DNA of 9,126 nt from Deltaproteobacteria bacterium (lineage in GTDB: Bacteria; SAR324; NAC60-12), in assembly GCA_002730365.1 (NCBI GenBank), contig PBZZ01000049.1:4537-13662 (forward strand). The letters are read 5' to 3'. The notes beneath the pieces were generated by a model. The model made no database searches and was not told the DNA's origin. It saw only the letters and a list, made by a program, of their open reading frames with translations. The position numbers and the translations under genes were made by a program. This document shows, piece after piece, positions 1-6,976 of the stretch. Position 1 is the stretch's first letter. Each line of letters begins with the position of its first letter.

Positions 1-318
1 GGAAGCACTCGCCGGCACTCCAGTTGGGAAAGCTTCGTTGCGGGCTTTGCTGAATTCTCCGTATTGGGACATATCGTTAAGGAATGTATTGATCTTGATT
101 ACATCAGCCATCGTTGCCCCAGCAACAACTAGTAAATTCTCAATATTTTTGAAAACCTGGCTAGATTGAGTGTAAACGTCCTCACCAATCATATTGCCAT
201 CACTGTCTAAGGCTACCAGTCCAGATGTGTAGATGGTGTCCTCTACTTTCACTCCAGCACCAATATTATATTTTTTGGTCCAAGCCCAACCTGGATCTAA
301 ACGTTCTTGTTTCTGCAT
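1..318 (-). CDS. RidA/YjgF/UK114-family protein (3' end beyond window)
   Basis: The 106 visible residues begin MQKQERLDPGWAWTKKYNIG and carry the family pattern: a YTSGLVALDSDGNMIGED strand-turn, the QSSQVFKNIENLLVVAGATM helix and the DVIKINTFLNDMSQYGEF segment. Family members are about 115-150 residues, trimeric and cytosolic; the archetype deaminates reactive enamine/imine intermediates made by PLP enzymes. The archetype has an arginine in its P-A-R-S motif. Here the equivalent stretch reads VPASAS, so that Arg appears to be absent, which points to a non-archetypal Rid subfamily whose substrate cannot be predicted. The start is ATG at 318, preceded only by a weak purine stretch (AAAGAA). 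The gene reads leftward away from a 650-bp gene-free region and the remainder is outside the window. Family assignment is firm; imine deaminase activity is doubtful. Confidence 0.88.
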   Translation of the reverse strand, partial: MQKQERLDPGWAWTKKYNIGAGVKVEDTIYTSGLVALDSDGNMIGEDVYTQSSQVFKNIENLLVVAGATMADVIKINTFLNDMSQYGEFSKARNEAFPTGVPASAS

Positions 319-965
319 ATAATTCTTTGTTATTAAATAATCTGTTTTTTCACATTGTGGCTTACAAAAATTAATTTTCACTGTTAGTTGAAATACGGTA
401 ATTGAGCAAACTTAATTAAAACAAACAAAGAGCATCAGTATCAAGGCTGGTTAACTGATGACGTAACAATCATTTATCCCGGTAGCTTCGCTATTTCAGA
501 ATACCCAATGTTGCAAAGGAACTGTCTCAGAGATACCTTAAAATCATCTAGCATACTCAAAGACCAATAATACTGTACAGAGAGGAGAATAGTTCAGGTT
601 TCTAGAAACTGACCAAGCCCAATAACTACACCGTGCTACCGATCAGAATACTCTAGACCAAAATCCTCCTCCAACGGCGAAAATCTGCAGGTGCCATACA
701 AATCCCTCATAGGGGGTAAACAAATACGAGACTGAAATGTTAGAAACATCTGTGCTGGGTAATATTTCCCACGGATTTTCTCACTGACTGGGTTGGTGAA
801 GTGCGCCAGTGATAGAAACTTTACATCAGCTTAGCTACTTTTTCAGAGTCTATTGCTTCGACTTTTCAACCAGTCCTAATCTAGCTTTTGATTATTAATT
901 AATCTAGGAAATTAAACATTTAAACATATTGTTGTTTAATAGTTCAGAAATATTCTCATCAGAGG
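319..965. other. gene-free intergenic region between two divergent genes
   Basis: This stretch separates the leftward RidA-family gene from the rightward dioxygenase gene. All six frames are broken by frequent stops and I recognise no RNA gene, transposase remnant or long inverted repeat. It is AT-rich at both ends (about 319-430 and 885-960), where the promoters of the two divergent genes would be expected, but no strong -35/-10 pair stands out. The middle part (about 440-880) is less AT-rich and could be very decayed coding sequence, but I could not assign it. Confidence 0.6.
961..965 (+). promoter_or_regulatory. Shine-Dalgarno AGAGG selecting the TTG start at 975
   Basis: AGAGG ends at 965. 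TTG at 966 would leave no spacer, whereas TTG at 975 leaves 9 nt, within the usual range. There is no ATG or GTG in frame nearby, so the gene appears to use a rare TTG initiation codon. Confidence 0.5.
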
Positions 966-974
966 TTGAATAAC

Positions 975-2894
975 TTGATTTCCAAACAACGAACTACTGA
1001 ATCAATCACCTGCAGTAAAGCAGAAAATCTTATTCAAGAGTTTGCGAGCAGGGGGGTCGCCGTTCTTTGTCCAGACAGTCTAGGAATCCCGTCGGAGATC
1101 CATCAACGAATTTACGAAAAAGAAAAGAAAGCGGTTCAGAATCAGCAACGCATCACCCCTGAAGTCATTCCGGAGATTTTTGATATCTTGGATGCGCCTG
1201 GATTAGTCGCTGCCTGCGATCAACTTGTCGGCAAAAACTGGGCGATTGTGCCGTTCATTCATAATGCCCCCTTCACCAGCGGAGCTCGTGACCAACACTG
1301 GCACAAAGACGATAATGCTCCTTACAATGCCCGAAAACAGAGACACCACCAAGCGATCCAAATTGAGATGCTGTACTACCCACAAGATGTTGCATTAGAG
1401 ATGGGACCAACAGCCATTGTACCGTTCAGCCACTACTGGACCTTCAACCATGAGGAGAACCACGACAACTTTGCAGGAGCTGACCACATTGACTTTGGCT
1501 ACTTAATCGAGGGCTTGGAGAGCATACCCGTTAGTGGGCCTGACTCCAAATACACTTTGGAAGACATCATTCAGCGCAAAACCAAGCACGACCGAAGGAT
1601 GGTGGAAGCCGTTTCAGGGCTAAACTGGCCACTGACCAGTGTTTTTGAAGTTGCCCCACTGAGGGCGGGGAGTATCCTTCTCTATTCTCACAACACTTTC
1701 CATCGTGGGAATCATCGAAGAGATGATTGGCGCCAATGGACAGAAAATCCAAGGTTTATGTGGAGATTCTGGATTTATCGCACAAACGAGCCTTCGGGGA
1801 CAGACTCAGCAGAAGTGGACTGGTGTCAGGAAAGTGTGGATCCCCTTACAGGCTTTGATCTGAGTGAGGTCAGTTCTGGAATCAAGAGTATCTGGCGTTA
1901 CCAAAAGCATTGGCTGGACACTGGTGGACCTCCAGCCCCAAAAACAAAAGAGATGCACCAATCTAATGAATATTTGCAAAAAGAGACCTTACAACTATTC
2001 GAGCAGATTCTGGAAAAAGGCGATGAAAAGGAACCAATCCGAATTGGGGCAGCTTACGAACTTGCAGCAATCAGAGATCCCGTACTTGCCAAGGAGCTAC
2101 TGCGAAAAGCGCTTTTAAATGAACGCGAAAGTGTCAGAAGAGCTGGTACCTATGGCCTTGTTGCCTTAGGTAATGCAGCTGAAGATGTATTTTTAGAGGC
2201 AATCAAATCACCAACTAAATGGTTGCGTAAAGCAGGTGTCTACGGATTGGGTGAGGTGAGTACCCTAAACCAAGAAATCTTTAGTACGGTCAAGAAATGT
2301 TTGCTAGAGGATTCATCAAAATATGTGCGTTCTGTTGCTGCGGGTTCCTTGGGGTGCCTCGGTAGACGTACGATTGCATCGGGACAAGAATTAGAGTGGA
2401 TACCAAAATGTATCGAGGCTCTCATCCAAAGTCTTCAACAGGAAGAGAATCGGCTCTCCATGGATCGTGTACAAAAAAGAAACATCAAGTTTGTAAGACC
2501 AACGGATGAGTGTGATGTCTGTGAGGGAACGGGAATTGATTTTGGGATCGAGAGATTTGAACCTGTCCGCTCGTCAGTTCGTGAGAACGTCCTATGGACA
2601 CTAGTGATGCTCTGCTCTCACGGAGAGAAGGTACTTTGTGATAATCTAGATTTTTTAATAGAGGAACTTAAGAAAATCATCCAAGAAGACCGGAATGTAA
2701 TCTCCGTTGGTTTCGCAATGGATGCACTCAGCAGACTTGCACACTTGAGAGTTTGTGAGGAAGCTCCTTCCAAATCCATCATTGAATTGAGAAAGGATCT
2801 CGAAACGATTCTCAATTCATCACCGATTCAGTGTTGGGAATCCATGGTTCGATCGGGACTGAGGCCTAAGACTCCCGAAGCTGTTCAGCATTGA
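975..2894 (+). CDS. PhyH-like Fe(II)/2-oxoglutarate dioxygenase fused to C-terminal HEAT-like repeats
   Basis: Predicted non-haem iron oxygenase, probably cytosolic (no signal peptide). Residues about 20-300 form a phytanoyl-CoA dioxygenase-like double-stranded beta-helix. The WHKDD motif supplies the His110-x-Asp112 iron ligands, His243 in YSHNTFHRGNH is the likely third ligand, and Arg260 (ENPRFMWRFW) is a candidate 2-oxoglutarate-binding Arg. Residues about 355-465 hold three HEAT/PBS-like units, each with an RRAGTYGLVALG-type helix; further helical units lie at about 533-595. Between them sits a single CDVCEGTG, a CxxCxGxG motif as in DnaJ zinc fingers. PhyH enzymes are usually 250-320 residues, so half of this 639-residue protein is extra. 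Start: TTG at 975 lies 9 nt after AGAGG (961-965). The in-frame TTG at 966 abuts that Shine-Dalgarno and is less likely. A dead sugar-isomerase-like gene follows 162 bp downstream. The substrate is unknown. Confidence 0.85.
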   Translation: MISKQRTTESITCSKAENLIQEFASRGVAVLCPDSLGIPSEIHQRIYEKEKKAVQNQQRITPEVIPEIFDILDAPGLVAACDQLVGKNWAIVPFIHNAPFTSGARDQHWHKDDNAPYNARKQRHHQAIQIEMLYYPQDVALEMGPTAIVPFSHYWTFNHEENHDNFAGADHIDFGYLIEGLESIPVSGPDSKYTLEDIIQRKTKHDRRMVEAVSGLNWPLTSVFEVAPLRAGSILLYSHNTFHRGNHRRDDWRQWTENPRFMWRFWIYRTNEPSGTDSAEVDWCQESVDPLTGFDLSEVSSGIKSIWRYQKHWLDTGGPPAPKTKEMHQSNEYLQKETLQLFEQILEKGDEKEPIRIGAAYELAAIRDPVLAKELLRKALLNERESVRRAGTYGLVALGNAAEDVFLEAIKSPTKWLRKAGVYGLGEVSTLNQEIFSTVKKCLLEDSSKYVRSVAAGSLGCLGRRTIASGQELEWIPKCIEALIQSLQQEENRLSMDRVQKRNIKFVRPTDECDVCEGTGIDFGIERFEPVRSSVRENVLWTLVMLCSHGEKVLCDNLDFLIEELKKIIQEDRNVISVGFAMDALSRLAHLRVCEEAPSKSIIELRKDLETILNSSPIQCWESMVRSGLRPKTPEAVQH

Positions 2895-3056
2895 AAGAAG
2901 CCAGCTTCAAGACCCCAAGAAATCAAGTTCAGTTTACATCTTTCAGAATCCAACTCAGCGTTTCGCACTCTCCTCAGTCAGGCCAGAGTGTGAGAAAAGT
3001 TTGGCTGAAACGATTTCTTGATTCAGTCCTTATAAAAGCCAATCAAAGGCAAAAAT

Positions 3057-3433
3057 ATGCCCTATCAATTCCCACTGGCAGTCTGTGCCAAAATGCTCTG
3101 GCAAGATAAGCTGATCGAGTGGCATGTGAGCAAGTTGACGGAAATGGGATTTGCTGTGGGCTTATGGAATTGGCCAACTCATGATCTGGATAAGCTTGAG
3201 AAAACCCAAGGCCAATTTTTCAATCATGAATGGCTACCTGCGAGGTCGTCTTACAGATGATGGAGGAGCAAAAGAATTGCTGGCCACAATAAGGGGAGAC
3301 TAATATCGTGAGGAAACGTCTCAACGTCGACCGATTGAATTTGTATGGTACGGGATTGGGCGATGGAAAATTGCTTTTCCAACCTTGTGAAACGGCAACC
3401 GGAGCTATGTGTTTGAAAGTCTTAGTTGTTTAG
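3057..3433 (+). pseudogene. hydroxypyruvate isomerase-like TIM-barrel protein, decayed and 3'-truncated
   Basis: The ATG at 3057 keeps a good ribosome site (AAAGG, 3045-3049). The reading is spread over three frames: FPLAVCAKMLWQDKLIEWHV and GFAVGLWNWPTHDLDKLEKT from 3057; MNGYLRGRLTDDGGAKELLA from 3226, ending in an in-frame TAA at 3301; then RLNVDRLNLYGTGLGDGKLL to a TAG at 3431. Order and content follow the N-terminal half of the hydroxypyruvate isomerase (Hyi-like, xylose-isomerase-type TIM barrel) family, which interconverts hydroxypyruvate and tartronate semialdehyde. Intact members are about 260 residues, so roughly the second half, including most metal ligands, is missing. Bases 3444-3545 may hold scraps of the C-terminus (a GDKSCVKQFAQLL reading) but this is weak. 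At least two frameshifts and one stop make it non-functional. Family call from memory of conserved motifs. Confidence 0.8.
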
Positions 3434-3549
3434 CGTAAAGGATGAATGCAAGTGAGTTTTGATGATTACGAAATGAGCTTAGCTTTGTGGTCAGAGGCAG
3501 GATAAGGATAAGAGTTGTGTAAAACAGTTTGCGCAGCTCTTAAAAATTC

Positions 3550-4103
3550 TTAAAAGGTGAAACCAAGCCCAGCATTGATCAACGTTCGACTAGCGTCATA
3601 GCTTTTGCCAGGATCCGCCTCCAGTTCTACTTCTAATGTTTCAGAGCGATAGCCAAGTAACACTTCAAACCCACCGAAATCTCAACCACCAGTTATGCCA
3701 AATGCACTACCCGACTTTTCGGCGAGTGGATAAGATGTAGTGCCAGAAGTAACAGTTCCGTGACCAGTGAGCATGCCAATGGCAATTTGTCCGGTCATTT
3801 CAACACCGAATGTTTAGGACAAATCAATAAAAGTCGCGTCTGGCCATTCTTCTTCTGAACTGCTGAATTCTTTTTTCAAGGTTGAGGATGTATAGCTGAT
3901 TCCTGCACCCGAAGAATGGACATATTGCAAGCTGTAACCAAAAGCTGAAACGCTATCTGGCCACTCTGTCCGGCATTTTATGAAGCTGTGTCAGACGTCT
4001 GTATTGGAACCATCAGTCTCACCCGACTCGCATCGGCTGCAATCGTACTTGCAGCAACTAAAGTCATTGCAGTAGCACACAGAACGAGTAATTTCATAAA
4101 CAT
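3550..4103 (-). pseudogene. outer-membrane beta-barrel protein, broken by a frameshift and three stops
   Basis: Reading leftward from ATG at 4103 (AAGGAG at 4112-4117, 8-nt spacer) gives a typical Sec signal peptide, MFMKLLVLCATAMTLVAAST, cleavable after an A-x-A near IAADA. That frame ends soon after. The rest of the protein continues in another frame: a TGA at 3991-3993, then alternating beta-strand segments such as VSAFGYSLQYVHSSGAGISY, a TAA at 3814-3816, more strands (EMTGQIAIGMLTGHGTVTSG), a TGA at 3682-3684, and finally FGGFEVLLGYRSETLEVEL and the terminal NAGLGFTF. A last-residue Phe is the signal recognised by the BAM insertion machinery. At about 184 codons the original would be a small 8-stranded barrel. 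The identity beyond porin-like/OmpW-size barrel is unknown. Both ends are well preserved, so inactivation looks recent relative to the neighbouring relics. Confidence 0.78.
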
Positions 4104-4149
4104 ATCGCTTTCTCCTTGTGGTCAATTTTATCAAAAATTTTCTGTGTCG

Positions 4150-4165
4150 TGAATGTTTCCATTCA
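4150..4165 (-). promoter_or_regulatory. small hairpin in the leader of the dead outer-membrane gene
   Basis: On the minus strand the sequence reads TGAATG-GAAA-CATTCA, a perfect 6-bp stem with a GAAA (GNRA) tetraloop. It lies about 47 nt upstream of the outer-membrane pseudogene start at 4103. It may be a leader hairpin of the former mRNA; a stem this short can also arise by chance. Confidence 0.3.
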
Positions 4166-4288
4166 TTAGTTAGTTGACACGCAATTTGGGGGCAATTTAT
4201 TTCGTAGGACTGGGCCGTTAACAAAAATTTTCTTCAAATAATCCCCATGTTATCAATTGTATAGTTTTTTCTGCCAAACTTGTCCTTC

Positions 4289-4743
4289 ATGCTCATCTGT
4301 TCGTTCTGTTTACTTAGTCGGCTTACAAACGCTCCGCATCGTGTCATCGTTCACGTCGATTGCTTGATCATCGTTGCAAGCAACTGGACAAGCTGGATGA
4401 GCAGATCGTACTTGCACAGGATACTGATTTAGACCCACGAAATTAAAGCTAACAACTGACGTATTAGGCAACAGAGTTCGTGTGAAAGTACGCAAGCGTG
4501 TTAGATCTCGCTGGTTTACTGCTGCTGATGACAAGGTACAGTAGACCATACGCTCCGGCAGCAAACCTATTGAGTTTTTCAAAGAGGGAAGAGCGCAATG
4601 GAACTGAACACAAAGGCTGAGAGGTGCTTGGTATGCTAGAACTGTTTGACAGTCTGTAGAAGCTAATAAATTGATGATTTGTGGCGGGGTTAGCTGCTTC
4701 AAGGAAAGAGACACGCAGAAGCGCAATTGACGCTAGACAGTAA
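4289..4743 (+). pseudogene. decayed small protein gene (relic 1 of a family seen twice here)
   Basis: No single frame is open, but switching frames gives a coherent protein of about 150 residues. ATG 4289 gives CLLSRLTNAPHR. A shift near 4345 gives RSRRLLDHRC then LDKLDEQIVLAQD. A third frame from about 4434 gives VLGNRVRVKVRKRVRSRWF, a TAG, then TIRSGSKPIEFFKEGR. Further shifts give MELNTKAE, VLGMLELFDSL, a TAG, and LAASRKETRRSAIDARQ ending in TAA at 4741. The KLDEQIVLAQD helix matches KLAEQIQLAQD in the minus-strand relic at 6676-6973. From memory the layout (helical EEQ.ALA segment, basic RVRRWWF segment, YGSKPIE strand) resembles the uncharacterised DUF6641-type proteins; that name is a low-confidence suggestion. 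At least four frameshifts and two or more stops mean no product. Function unknown. Confidence 0.55.
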
Positions 4744-4840
4744 TTTATGTTGGGCTCAAATTAAGGTTCCAATCGTAGTTTTTGATTAGTTTTTACTGAG
4801 TATGTTGATTTATCATCGTGTTCAAGGACTCACACAATGA

Positions 4841-4870
4841 TTGATAATATATTGAAATTACGAATTTTAA
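4841..4870 (+). promoter_or_regulatory. possible promoter of the ferredoxin-reductase operon
   Basis: TTGATA at 4841-4846 and TTTTAA at 4865-4870, with an 18-nt spacer, are a weak match to a sigma-70 -35/-10 pair 24 nt upstream of the Rieske start. The stretch is AT-rich, which makes such matches easy to find. Confidence 0.25.
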
Positions 4871-4894
4871 TAACATACCTACTATGGAGGTATA

Positions 4895-5206
4895 ATGACA
4901 AAATGGGTTCAAGTCTGTGCTGATGATGATATTGAAGAAGAAGATGTGATCCGTTTTGATCACGGTGATCAAACGTTTGCAGTTTATCGTTCCACAGATG
5001 ATGAATACTACGCTACCGATGGTTTGTGTACTCATGAAAAAATTCATCTGGCAGATGGTCTCGTGATGGACAATGTCATCGAATGCCCAAAACACAACGG
5101 TAGGTTTGACTACACCGATGGTAGTGCATTGGGAGCTCCTGTTTGCGTAAACCTACAGACTTATCCTGTGAAGGTAGAAAACGGCCAGGTATTCATCAGC
5201 TTGTAA
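4895..5206 (+). CDS. MocE-type Rieske [2Fe-2S] ferredoxin
   Basis: A 103-residue soluble electron carrier. The cluster ligands are complete: Cys45-Thr-His47 and Cys64-Pro-Lys-His67, in the contexts DGLCTHEKIHLADG and ECPKHNGRFDY. Length and wording match stand-alone Rieske ferredoxins of the MocE group, named for the rhizopine-catabolism ferredoxin. These pass electrons from a flavin reductase to a Rieske oxygenase, P450 or membrane desaturase/hydroxylase. The N-terminus WVQVCADDDIEEEDVIRFDH is strongly acidic, as expected for a docking surface. GGAGG at 4886-4890 precedes the ATG by 4 nt. The reductase gene begins 15 nt after the stop, so the two are co-transcribed. No oxygenase partner is present. 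Membership of the rhizopine pathway itself is not implied. Confidence 0.93.
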   Translation: MTKWVQVCADDDIEEEDVIRFDHGDQTFAVYRSTDDEYYATDGLCTHEKIHLADGLVMDNVIECPKHNGRFDYTDGSALGAPVCVNLQTYPVKVENGQVFISL

Positions 5207-5221
5207 AGCAAAGGGAGCCTG

Positions 5222-6442
5222 ATGGAGTCACTCACGATAATTGGTGCAGGTGAGGCCGGTACGCGAGCTGCCCTTCATTTGCGAGAACGCAGCTGGGATG
5301 GTGAGATCATTTTGATCAGCCAGGAATCACACACACCATACGAACGCCCTCCTCTTTCCAAGTCTGTAATCAACGAAGGCGTTTCGCCTCCCTTATTGTC
5401 TTCTGCCGAGCAGCTGCAAGAACTCCACATCAAATTTCTACAGGGTAGGCAGGTCGCTAACATCGACCGTCAATCTCATCAGCTCAGAATCCAAAACGAT
5501 GAGTGGTTTTCCTACGATAAATTATTGCTTGCCACGGGAGCGAGCGCTCGCAGACTGACCTGCACTGGAAGTGAGCACGCTCTTGTTTTACGACATCTGG
5601 ATGAGGCCCTTGCGTTGAGTTCCTTGCTCGCTCCAGGCAAACACTTGATTCTGATTGGAGCTGGTTTCATTGGATTGGAATTGGCGGTCAGTGCTCGAAA
5701 GGTAGGCTGTGAAGTAACCGTTTTAGAGATGGCGCCAAGAATCCTTGGACGTGCCGTACCGCCCGAAGTAGCGGAGGCCGTTGCCTCTGAACACAAGCAG
5801 CAAGGTGTAAAGATTCGATGTGATGTCCAACTGGATCATATCCAGGCTCTGAAAAGCGGCTACACTGTTAAATTGAAGAACGGAGAGTCCATTACTGGTG
5901 ATTTGGTCGTAGCTGGTATTGGGGCTGTCCCTGAGATTGCTTTGGCAGAAGCAGCAAGCCTAGATATAGAGAATGGGGTTTCTGTCAATGCTTTCCTGCA
6001 GACCTCAGATCCAGATATTTATGCGATAGGTGACTGTTGTTCCTTTCCTCATCCTTTATATGAGAAGCAGCGTATGCGCTTAGAAATGTGGCGTTGTGCC
6101 CGAGATCAAGCAGAGTGTGCTGTGCAGAATCTTTTGGGGAAAACGAAGGAATTCAGCGCTGTCCCATGGTTCTGGAGTGATCAGTTTGAACTCAGTTTGC
6201 AGGTGGTAGGACTCCCTTCTTTTGCAAAGCGAGTCATTCCACGTACCAGGCCGGATGGAGTGACGATCTATTTCGGGTTGAATGATCAGGAACGGTTAGT
6301 TTCGGCAGCTGGAGTAGGAACTGGAAACAGTGTCGCCAAAGATATTCGTCTGGCCGAAATGTTGATTGCTGTTCAAAAAACGATGAATCCAGTTGAACTC
6401 TCCGATCCCAATCTGAATCTCAAGAAGCTCTTGAAGAACTGA
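5222..6442 (+). CDS. FAD-dependent NAD(P)H:ferredoxin reductase of the Rieske/oxygenase type
   Basis: A 406-residue flavoprotein that should transfer electrons from NAD(P)H to the ferredoxin encoded just upstream. Features in order: FAD-binding GAGEAG at 8-13; the family hallmark YERPPLSK at 40-47; LLLATG at 101-106; NAD(P)-binding GAGFIG at 146-151, with acidic Glu169 ending the next strand (VTVLEM), which favours NADH; the second FAD motif DIYAIGD at 265-271; and VPWFWSDQFELSLQVVG at about 314-330, typical of rubredoxin, terpredoxin and dioxygenase ferredoxin reductases. Length is normal for the family and no residue is obviously missing. Start ATG 5222 has AGGGAG at 5212-5217. A broken LigB-like gene begins 34 nt after its stop and was probably the third gene of the operon. 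It likely corresponds to the reductase of MocE-type systems; the physiological oxygenase is unknown. Confidence 0.94.
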   Translation: MESLTIIGAGEAGTRAALHLRERSWDGEIILISQESHTPYERPPLSKSVINEGVSPPLLSSAEQLQELHIKFLQGRQVANIDRQSHQLRIQNDEWFSYDKLLLATGASARRLTCTGSEHALVLRHLDEALALSSLLAPGKHLILIGAGFIGLELAVSARKVGCEVTVLEMAPRILGRAVPPEVAEAVASEHKQQGVKIRCDVQLDHIQALKSGYTVKLKNGESITGDLVVAGIGAVPEIALAEAASLDIENGVSVNAFLQTSDPDIYAIGDCCSFPHPLYEKQRMRLEMWRCARDQAECAVQNLLGKTKEFSAVPWFWSDQFELSLQVVGLPSFAKRVIPRTRPDGVTIYFGLNDQERLVSAAGVGTGNSVAKDIRLAEMLIAVQKTMNPVELSDPNLNLKKLLKN

Positions 6443-6476
6443 TCTACAAACTCCACCCATCTCCTTGACTCAGTAA

Positions 6477-6678
6477 ATGACTCAGGTCGTTTTCCTCTCA
6501 CATGGGGAGGCTCCCTACCCTTGCTGGGCAATCCCAATCATATAGAGTTGATTCAGCATTTGTGGCAGCTCTCTCAGGACTGGGAAGCACCTAAACAAAT
6601 TCTGGTGATCAGTGCCCACCGGGAGACCAGTGTGATCCAGATTACGCATCACTCCAATCCCCCACTGCTTTACGACTA
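6477..6678 (+). pseudogene. LigB/4,5-DOPA extradiol dioxygenase-like gene, frameshifted 5' fragment
   Basis: From ATG 6477 the reading is MTQVVFLSHG; one base is missing near 6507, and the protein resumes one frame over as GSLPLLGNPNHIELIQHLWQ, then APKQILVISAHRETSVIQIT and NPPLLYDY. This follows the start of class III (LigB-fold) extradiol dioxygenases of the DODA/YgiD type: the SHGGGSLPLL segment with its metal-site His, the VISAH segment, and PPLLYDYxGFP. Full proteins are about 260 residues; only about 67 codons remain. Similarity stops abruptly at YDY, where the minus-strand relic begins, so the rest was lost by deletion or rearrangement. Position 34 nt behind the reductase suggests the third gene of that operon, although no Shine-Dalgarno is visible. 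An 8-bp direct repeat, TGACTCAG, occurs at 6466-6473 and 6478-6485 across the start codon. Confidence 0.75.
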
Positions 6679-6973
6679 CAAAGCTCTGGTTTTTTCATAC
6701 TTAATTTCAATTACTAACAGACAAAAATTCCCAGTGTGTAACAGATGTGCATTAAACAAAGTCCACCAACGCTGGATACGTTCACTACGCTGAACGAGAG
6801 TCATCTTACCTTCAATGTCAGCAATGTATTGGGTTTTGGTAGATTGATAGGAACAGTCTTGTGCCAACTGTATCTGCTCAGCCAACTTGGCTAACAACTT
6901 GTGTCGACGATGAAGGCGTGAATTGCGTTGGGTGCTTGTAGTGGACGAGCTTGAGTGACTTCAGCAGTTGTAT
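6676..6973 (-). pseudogene. decayed small protein gene (relic 2 of the family at 4289-4743), 3'-truncated
   Basis: Reading leftward, AGGAGGT (6977-6983) is a strong ribosome site followed after 4 nt by ATA at 6973, plausibly a mutated ATG. The frame gives LLKSLKLVHYKHPTQ, then a frameshift leads to RLHRRHKLLAKLAEQIQLAQ, KTQYIADIEGKMTLVQRSE, RIQRWWTLFN and LLVIEIKYEK, ending in a TAG at 6676-6678. The LLAKLAEQIQLAQD segment is 11/19 identical to relic 1 in the same relative position, followed in both by a basic R..RWW/F segment. About 45-50 codons of the expected C-terminus are missing, and the break coincides with the truncation of the LigB fragment. The former product is unknown, with the same low-confidence DUF6641-like suggestion as for relic 1. 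Confidence 0.5.
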
Positions 6974-6976
6974 GGC

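Noticed and set aside
689..701. 13-bp exact match AGGTGCCATACAA to the 5' end of relic 2 (reverse complement of 6968-6980)
   Set aside because: About one such match is expected by chance when a window of this size is compared with itself on both strands, and similarity does not extend on either side.
2891..3109. 72-codon plus-strand open frame after the dioxygenase
   Set aside because: No domain or convincing start, and it runs out of frame into the isomerase-like pseudogene; likely a chance frame.
4310..4726. Minus-strand 138-codon open frame
   Set aside because: It lies antisense to relic 1, has no recognisable domain or ribosome site, and its translation shows no plausible protein features; the frame-switched plus-strand reading is coherent.
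4815..4824. ATCGTGTTCA upstream of the Rieske gene, identical to half of palindrome copy 2
   Set aside because: A 10-base match without the other half of the palindrome is weak; kept only as something to revisit if the palindrome proves to be an operator.
4793..5095. Minus-strand 100-codon open frame
   Set aside because: Antisense to the Rieske ferredoxin gene and its leader; a shadow of a firmly identified gene.
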